From positions 1-64,000 of the forward strand of contig JAFRXK010000017.1 of NCBI GenBank assembly GCA_017442865.1: a DNA stretch of 64,000 nucleotides. Reading direction: 5' to 3'. Both the position numbers and the translations under genes were made by a program. Origin of the DNA: Lachnospiraceae bacterium (lineage in GTDB: Bacteria; Bacillota; Clostridia; Lachnospirales; Lachnospiraceae). This document shows positions 59,001 through 64,000 of this stretch, piece after piece (position 1 is the first letter of the stretch; each line of letters opens with the position of its first letter). The notes under the pieces were generated by a model. The model was not told the origin of the DNA and ran no database searches. It saw nothing but the letters and a program-made list of their open reading frames with translations.

Positions 59001-60617
59001 ATGGAACTGCCAAAGAATTTTCTTGAAATGATGAAATACATACTTGGTGAAGACCTTGATGAATATCTGCGAAGCTTTGATGCGCCGCAGCATTTTGGTA
59101 TGCGTATTAACACATCAAAGCTTTCGGTTGATGAGTTTATCAGGCTTACGGATGATTTGTACGAAACAAGACCTGTGCAGTGGTGTGACTGCGGCTTATA
59201 TTATGAAGGCTTGCAGGCAGTTACAAAGAGTCCGTATTATCATGCGGGACTGTATTATATTCAGGAGCCCAGTGCAATGCTTCCTGCTGCCGCGCTTCCC
59301 ATAGAGGAGGGCGACAGGGTGCTTGACCTTTGTGCGGCACCGGGTGGGAAAAGCACGCAGCTTGCCGCAAAGCTTAACGGCACAGGCTTTTTGCTTGCAA
59401 ATGATATAAGTAATACAAGAGCAAAGGCACTTCTTAAAAATCTCGAATTGTTTGGTTTGGCGAACATTGCGGTGTCAAGCGATAATCATGAAAGGCTGAG
59501 CGAGTGTTTCCCTGAATATTTTGATAAGATTCTTGTGGATGCTCCATGCTCGGGCGAGGGCATGTTCAGACGCGAGCCTGCAATGGTAAAAAGCTGGCTT
59601 GACAAGGGACCTGAATATTATGCGCCACTGCAGGCAGAAATTCTTGAGCATGCGTATAAAATGTTAAAGCCGGGAGGAATGCTGCTGTATTCTACCTGCA
59701 CATTTTCACCGCTTGAGAATGAAGCAAATGTATACAGGCTGCTGAAGGCTCATGATGATGCCAGACTTGTTCCTATAAGCATAACTGAAGGAATGAGACA
59801 TGGGCTTAGCGATGACATATTAACTGCCTGTGGGGCTATAAGTCGCGAATCTGTAATGAATGATGTCTGTACAGGCTGTGCGAGAATTTTCCCTAATGAC
59901 GGATTTGGAGAGGGGCATTTTGCTGCACTGATTCAAAAAAATGATTCGACAGAGCAATACAAAACTCAGAAAAAATATATTTCAAAGAATCCGGATGACA
60001 ATATAGAAAAAGAATATATTTCAAAGAATCCAACTGATACTGCAGAAAAAGAATATATTTCAAATAACGAAAAAGGCAATCAGGACTGCCTTTCAAAAAA
60101 CGAAAAAACAATTTCAGTCTATCCAAACGCTTCTGGATTCCTTGCATTTGTTTCAGATGACTTTTTAGGAAAAGGAGAAATTACAGAGATAAATGACAGA
60201 CTTTATATGCTGCCGGAGGACTTTAAGATTAATACAAATATACGTTATCTGAGGACTGGACTGCTGCTTGGAGAGCTTGTGAAAGGCAAGGGCGCAGATG
60301 TGGCAGGTAATAAAGGCAAAAAAAATAAAGCCTCATATAACCGTGACAGCAGTGACAGCAAAAACGTCAGATTTGAACCGTCGCAGGCGCTTGCAATGGC
60401 ACTTGATATGTACTCGTTTTCAAGGATAATTAATTTCAGGGCAGACGATATATCGGTTATAAAGTACTTAAAAGGCGAAACAGTTATGTGTCCGGACGAC
60501 TGCACCTTAGAAAACGGCTGGTGTCTTATTACTGTAGACGATTTTCCTTTGGGCTTTGCGATAAAAAACGGCGATGTCCTGAAAAACAAATATTTTACCG
60601 GATGGAGAATGCAATGA
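59001..60617 (+). CDS. RsmB/RsmF (NOL1/NOP2/Sun) family RNA m5C methyltransferase
   Basis: ATG 59001 (MELPKNFLEMMKYIL) follows AGGAG; the frame opens at 58953. The 538-aa protein has the SAM loop LCAAPGGKSTQLAAKL, DAPCSGEGMFRREPAM and YSTCTFSPLENE, whose two Cys are the nucleophile and release residues. The C-terminal RsmF-type domain (SGFLAFVSDDFLGKGE, CPDDCTLENGWCLITVDDFP) follows an unusual Lys/Asn-rich insert of three 13-residue repeats (KEYISKNP). A second low-complexity Lys/Ser stretch lies near residue 435. It makes 5-methylcytosine in rRNA. Confidence 0.93.
   Translation: MELPKNFLEMMKYILGEDLDEYLRSFDAPQHFGMRINTSKLSVDEFIRLTDDLYETRPVQWCDCGLYYEGLQAVTKSPYYHAGLYYIQEPSAMLPAAALPIEEGDRVLDLCAAPGGKSTQLAAKLNGTGFLLANDISNTRAKALLKNLELFGLANIAVSSDNHERLSECFPEYFDKILVDAPCSGEGMFRREPAMVKSWLDKGPEYYAPLQAEILEHAYKMLKPGGMLLYSTCTFSPLENEANVYRLLKAHDDARLVPISITEGMRHGLSDDILTACGAISRESVMNDVCTGCARIFPNDGFGEGHFAALIQKNDSTEQYKTQKKYISKNPDDNIEKEYISKNPTDTAEKEYISNNEKGNQDCLSKNEKTISVYPNASGFLAFVSDDFLGKGEITEINDRLYMLPEDFKINTNIRYLRTGLLLGELVKGKGADVAGNKGKKNKASYNRDSSDSKNVRFEPSQALAMALDMYSFSRIINFRADDISVIKYLKGETVMCPDDCTLENGWCLITVDDFPLGFAIKNGDVLKNKYFTGWRMQ
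59973..60075 (+). repeat. 39-bp tandem repeat in the RsmF-type gene
   Basis: Units begin at 59973, 60012 and 60051 with (A/G)AATATATTTCAAA. The 39-bp period keeps the frame and encodes YISKNP plus seven variable residues. It sits between the methyltransferase and C-terminal domains. Confidence 0.9.
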
Positions 60618-61279
60618 CATACCTTAATTTAAATGATTATGACGCTGTTTTATTTGACCTTGACGGTACAATTGCCGATTCAATGCATATATGGCGTGAT
60701 ATTGATATTGATTTTTTAAATATTTTTAATATAGAAATGCCGCAGGACCTTCAAAAGAACATAGAGGGTATGAGCTTTTACCAGACAGCAGTGTATTTTA
60801 AAAATACCTTTGGCATAAGCTGGTCGCTTGAGGAGATGATGGACTGCTGGAACCGGATGGCGTATGAGCATTATGAGCACAGCATAAATTTAAAGGCGGG
60901 CGTTATAGAATTTTTGAACAAAATAAAAAAGCATAATATTAAAACAAGTATATGCACAAGCAATTCAAGAAAGCTTACAGAGGTTTTTCTGGAGGCCAGA
61001 GATATAAATAAATACTTTGATATAATTGTTACATCTAAAGAAGTTACAAAAGGAAAGCCTGCGCCGGATATATATCTGCATGCGGCGGATTTATTGGGCG
61101 TTGATAACAGCAGATGCCTTGTTATGGAGGACCTTCCTGCGGGGATTATCGCCGGAAGAGATGCGGGCATGAAAACCTGTGCGGTTGACGATTCATATTC
61201 CAGCGATTTAAGGGAAGAGAAGAAACGTCTTGCAGATATATATCTTGATGACTATTTAAAAATAAAGTATGTATCATAA
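60614..61279 (+). CDS. HAD-superfamily hydrolase, beta-phosphoglucomutase-like
   Basis: ATG 60614 overlaps the upstream stop (ATGA), so the pair is translationally coupled; a longer frame from 60488 lies inside the methyltransferase. The 221-aa protein has motif I VLFDLDGTIADSMHIW, a helical cap, motif II SICTSNSRKL, motif III Lys in EVTKGKPAPDIYLHAADLLG and motif IV CLVMEDLPAGIIAGRDAGM. The GKPxPDIY form is typical of beta-PGM/sugar phosphatases. Substrate unknown. Confidence 0.93.
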   Translation: MTYLNLNDYDAVLFDLDGTIADSMHIWRDIDIDFLNIFNIEMPQDLQKNIEGMSFYQTAVYFKNTFGISWSLEEMMDCWNRMAYEHYEHSINLKAGVIEFLNKIKKHNIKTSICTSNSRKLTEVFLEARDINKYFDIIVTSKEVTKGKPAPDIYLHAADLLGVDNSRCLVMEDLPAGIIAGRDAGMKTCAVDDSYSSDLREEKKRLADIYLDDYLKIKYVS

Positions 61280-61434
61280 TTTTAGAAAGCCTTTTTACTA
61301 GACAAAATCACTAATTTGTAGTATGTTTATTTATATAAAACTCATAAAATTTTGCACTGAAAACAATATTGAAGCAAGAAGCAATTTAGTTTCAAAAAAT
61401 ATTAAAGTAATAAATTACACAATGGGAGGTTAGT

Positions 61435-62085
61435 ATGAAGAAATTGCATTCAATTTTATCAATAGTTTTGGTTTTATCACTTGTATTAACAGCATTTACA
61501 GGCTGCGGAGGAAAAAAAGATTATATTGATTATCTTGTACTTGTGAATAAAACACATAAGCTTCCTGACACATGGGAAGAAACAGTCAGGCTTAAAGAGT
61601 CAGAAAACAAGTATGGTGAGAAATATCTTGTAGAGGAAAAAGCACTTGAAAGCTTTTATAAGCTTCAGGAGGCTATGGCAAAGGAAGGCGTTGTTATTGA
61701 GCTTGACAGTACATATCGTTCTGTTAAAGAGCAGCAGCAGTTATGGGACGACTGGACAATAGAGTTTGGTGAGGACTATGTTAAAACATATGTTGCGGTT
61801 CCGGGCTTTTCAGAGCATCATACAGGACTTGCCATTGATATCTGCATTGAAAAAGGCGGAGTCAGAATCAATGACAATGACGAGATGATTGCTGAGAGAG
61901 AAATATTTGCAAAGATTCATGAGAAGCTTGCTGATTATGGCTTTATTCTTCGTTATCTCGAAGGCAAAGAGGATATAACAGGTTATGGTTATGAGCCATG
62001 GCATTTCCGTTATGTCGGCAAGGACGCAGCAAAGAAGATTACTGAAAAAGGACTTACATTAGAGGAATATTTAGACGAGAAATAG
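61435..62085 (+). CDS. M15 family D-alanyl-D-alanine carboxypeptidase lipoprotein (VanY-like)
   Basis: The 216-aa precursor has a lipoprotein signal (SIVLVLSLVLTAFTGC; lipidated Cys at about residue 23). A VanY/DdcY-type zinc domain follows: STYRSVKEQQQLWDDW, SEHHTGLAIDICIEKG (His, Asp ligands) and the late YEPWHFRYVG (Glu, His). It removes terminal D-Ala from muropeptides outside the membrane. GGGAGG stands before the ATG. No vancomycin-resistance genes are near, so a housekeeping wall-trimming role is likely. Confidence 0.93.
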   Translation: MKKLHSILSIVLVLSLVLTAFTGCGGKKDYIDYLVLVNKTHKLPDTWEETVRLKESENKYGEKYLVEEKALESFYKLQEAMAKEGVVIELDSTYRSVKEQQQLWDDWTIEFGEDYVKTYVAVPGFSEHHTGLAIDICIEKGGVRINDNDEMIAEREIFAKIHEKLADYGFILRYLEGKEDITGYGYEPWHFRYVGKDAAKKITEKGLTLEEYLDEK

Positions 62086-62109
62086 TTTAATAATAAGCGG
62101 AGAATTTAA

Positions 62110-64000
62110 ATGAAGGATTTTTTGCCTATTAATTCAGAGGATATGAGGAAAAGAGGATGGGAACAGGCCGATTTTGTATATGTAATCGGGGATGCGTATG
62201 TTGACCATCCTTCTTTTGGTCCGGCAATTATCAGCAGAATACTAGAGGCTCACGGATATAAGGTTGCGATTATACCGCAGCCGGACTGGAAGGATGATAA
62301 CAGTATAACCATATGCGGACGCCCAAGGCTTGGTTTTTTGGTAAGTGCCGGCAATATGGATTCGATGGTGAATCACTATACGGTTTCAAAGAAGAGACGT
62401 GCGACAGATGCATTTACGCCGGGCGGCGTCATGGGCAAGAGACCTGACAACGCTGTGGTTGTATACTGTAATCTGATAAGAAAAGTGTATAAAAATGTTC
62501 CTGTTATTATCGGCGGAATTGAGGCAAGCCTAAGAAGACTGGCTCATTATGATTACTGGACAGACAAGTTAAAGCATTCCATACTCATGGATTCTCATGC
62601 GGATATAATAAGCTACGGCATGGGTGAACATTCTATAGTAGAGATAGCAGATGCTCTTGACAGCGGAATTGATGTATCGGATTTATCATTTATCATGGGA
62701 ACCGCATTTTTAACCAGACACCCTGAGAACTTTCCTGATGCAATTAAGCTGCCTTCATTTGATGAAATATCAAAGGATAAGAGGAAATTTGCTGAGAGCT
62801 TTTATATACAATATTGCAATACCGACCCGTATTCAGGTAAGCAGTTGATTGAAAAATATAATGATTATCAGTATGTCGTACAAAACCCGCCGGCATATCC
62901 TTTGACGACTATGGAAATGGATGACGTGTATGCACTTCCTTATATGAGGACTTATCATTATTCCTATGAGAAGGACGGTGGCGTTCCGGCGATTTCTGAG
63001 ATTAAATTCAGCCTTGTAAGCAACAGAGGCTGCTTTGGCGGCTGTAATTTCTGTGCGCTGACATTTCATCAGGGCAGGATTATTCAGGTCAGAAGCCATG
63101 AATCCATTATTGAAGAGGCAAAGCTTTTGACAGAGGATAAGGACTTTAAGGGTTATATTCATGATGTCGGCGGACCTACTGCGAATTTCAGGCAGCCGGC
63201 ATGCAAAAAGCAGCTTACAAAGGGTGCATGTACAAATAAGCAGTGCCTTTTCCCTACGCCATGCAAGAATTTAAATGTAAGCCACGAGGATTATGTGGCG
63301 TTATTGCGAAAACTTCGTGCGCTTCCAAAGGTTAAGAAGGTATTTGTGCGAAGCGGTATAAGATTTGATTATCTTATGGCTGATAAGGATAAGACATTTT
63401 TGACAGAGCTATGCAAATACCATGTAAGCGGACAGTTGAAGGTTGCACCGGAGCATGTCTCCAATGACGTGTTAAATATGCTTGGCAAGCCAAAGCATGA
63501 AGTGTTTTTGGAGTTTACAAAAGCGTATAAAAAGGAGAACGAGAGGCTTGGGCTTGACCGGTACATGGTTCCATACCTTATGTCCTCACACCCGGGTTGT
63601 ACCATGAGGGATGCGGTAAAGCTGGCAGAGTATTTGAGGGATTTGGGATATATGCCTGAACAGGTGCAGGATTTTTATCCGACACCATCGACGATTTCAA
63701 CGTGCATGTATTACACAGGGCTTGACCCGCGAACCATGAAGGAGGTCTACGTGCCAAAGAATCCTCATGAAAAGGCAATGCAGCGAGCACTTATACAATA
63801 CAGAAACCCTAAGAATTACGCACTGGTCAAGGAGGCGCTTATACTTGCAGGCCGCGAGGATTTAATAGGCTTTGAAAAAAGATGCCTTATAAGACCTGAC
63901 GGAAGGGTAAATAATCCGTCAGCTAAAAACGATAATGCTTTCCAAAAAAATCTCGTAAAATCCAGTGGTGATAAAAACAAGACTAAGAAGAAACGTATAA
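62110..64000 (+). CDS. ygiQ: YgiQ-family radical SAM protein (3' end outside window)
   Basis: The frame runs from ATG 62110 (MKDFLPINSEDMRKRGW) to the window edge without a stop: 630 codons plus one base. It matches YgiQ (UPF0313): VYVIGDAYVDHPSFGPAIIS, IIGGIEASLRRLAHYDYW, the radical SAM cluster in NRGCFGGCNFCALTFHQG, then DVGGPTANFRQPAC, APEHVSNDVLNMLGKP and EQVQDFYPTPSTISTCMYYT. The tail after about residue 600 is Lys/Asn rich, so the end is probably close. The function is unknown; these are cytosolic 4Fe-4S enzymes widespread in bacteria. AGCGGAGA is the RBS, 24 bp after the VanY-like gene. Confidence 0.93.
   Translation, partial: MKDFLPINSEDMRKRGWEQADFVYVIGDAYVDHPSFGPAIISRILEAHGYKVAIIPQPDWKDDNSITICGRPRLGFLVSAGNMDSMVNHYTVSKKRRATDAFTPGGVMGKRPDNAVVVYCNLIRKVYKNVPVIIGGIEASLRRLAHYDYWTDKLKHSILMDSHADIISYGMGEHSIVEIADALDSGIDVSDLSFIMGTAFLTRHPENFPDAIKLPSFDEISKDKRKFAESFYIQYCNTDPYSGKQLIEKYNDYQYVVQNPPAYPLTTMEMDDVYALPYMRTYHYSYEKDGGVPAISEIKFSLVSNRGCFGGCNFCALTFHQGRIIQVRSHESIIEEAKLLTEDKDFKGYIHDVGGPTANFRQPACKKQLTKGACTNKQCLFPTPCKNLNVSHEDYVALLRKLRALPKVKKVFVRSGIRFDYLMADKDKTFLTELCKYHVSGQLKVAPEHVSNDVLNMLGKPKHEVFLEFTKAYKKENERLGLDRYMVPYLMSSHPGCTMRDAVKLAEYLRDLGYMPEQVQDFYPTPSTISTCMYYTGLDPRTMKEVYVPKNPHEKAMQRALIQYRNPKNYALVKEALILAGREDLIGFEKRCLIRPDGRVNNPSAKNDNAFQKNLVKSSGDKNKTKKKRI

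Overview
The window looks like the chromosome of a low-GC, spore-forming member of the Clostridia, most probably of the Lachnospiraceae. The signs are a spoIIIAA-AH operon running into the Asp23-nusB-xseAB-ispA-dxs-tlyA-nadK-argR-recN-spoIVB block, Spo0A, YlbJ, an alpha/beta SASP, a Cys T-box before cysS, a bacterial GlnRS, and Gram-positive surface proteins. Genus assignment is not secure from sequence alone. Most genes read rightward.

Bases 1-6850 are visibly more AT-rich and form an accessory defence island. It holds a decayed XRE regulator, then an apparently intact HpaII-type cassette (Vsr repair nuclease, C5-cytosine methyltransferase, HpaII-family endonuclease). After that come a frameshifted HTH remnant, an unrecognised 386-aa protein and a DUF3427-type SF2 helicase that has lost its N-terminal half. 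From 6861 the sequence returns to ordinary codon use: a Nudix hydrolase, an orphan Panacea-domain antitoxin-like protein, a secreted nuclease, an Fe-S aldo/keto reductase, an NlpC/P60 protein, tRNA-Val and tRNA-Met, a membrane protein, rlmH and a ChW/CAP surface protein.

Bases 14732-31219 are a conserved core block: a sigma-E-like promoter, the spoIIIA feeding-tube operon, then housekeeping genes ending in spoIVB. In Bacillus and most Clostridia spo0A follows spoIVB. Here that place is taken by a small regulated surface module (31222-33819): an XRE regulator, a perfect 19-bp-arm inverted repeat over a promoter, a secreted protein with a variant sorting signal (IHWTGE), a sortase and a membrane protein. 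spo0A lies about 11 kb away on the minus strand.

Bases 33970-45382 carry a radical SAM/SPASM protein, ispF, a T-box-controlled cysS-mrnC-rlmB-NYN operon, tRNA-Thr, a zinc membrane protease, glnS, spo0A, an XRE/S24-like regulator and asd. Bases 45445-64000 carry an Rpn-family nuclease, topB, a HAD phosphatase, an SOS operon (a perfect LexA palindrome inside a promoter, then radical SAM, UmuC-like polymerase and YolD), a SASP, rsmD-coaD-coiled coil with convergent ylbJ, pepD, an M23 protein, an RsmF-type methyltransferase with a HAD protein, a VanY-like lipoprotein, and ygiQ running off the end.

Two genome-wide habits stand out. Short tandem duplications (minisatellites of 12-64 bp) occur inside or beside many genes: spoIIIAA, spoIIIAE/AF, spoIIIAH, the CAP protein, the RsmF-type gene, rpn and the tRNA trailer. 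GC-rich dispersed palindromic elements sit between genes; two copies of one family lie at 46433-46630 and 53477-53622, and related hairpins at 36010-36138 and 49619-49664. The best candidates for something undescribed are the IHWTGE-substrate/sortase module with its XRE operator and, less surely, the orphan protein at 3740-4900.
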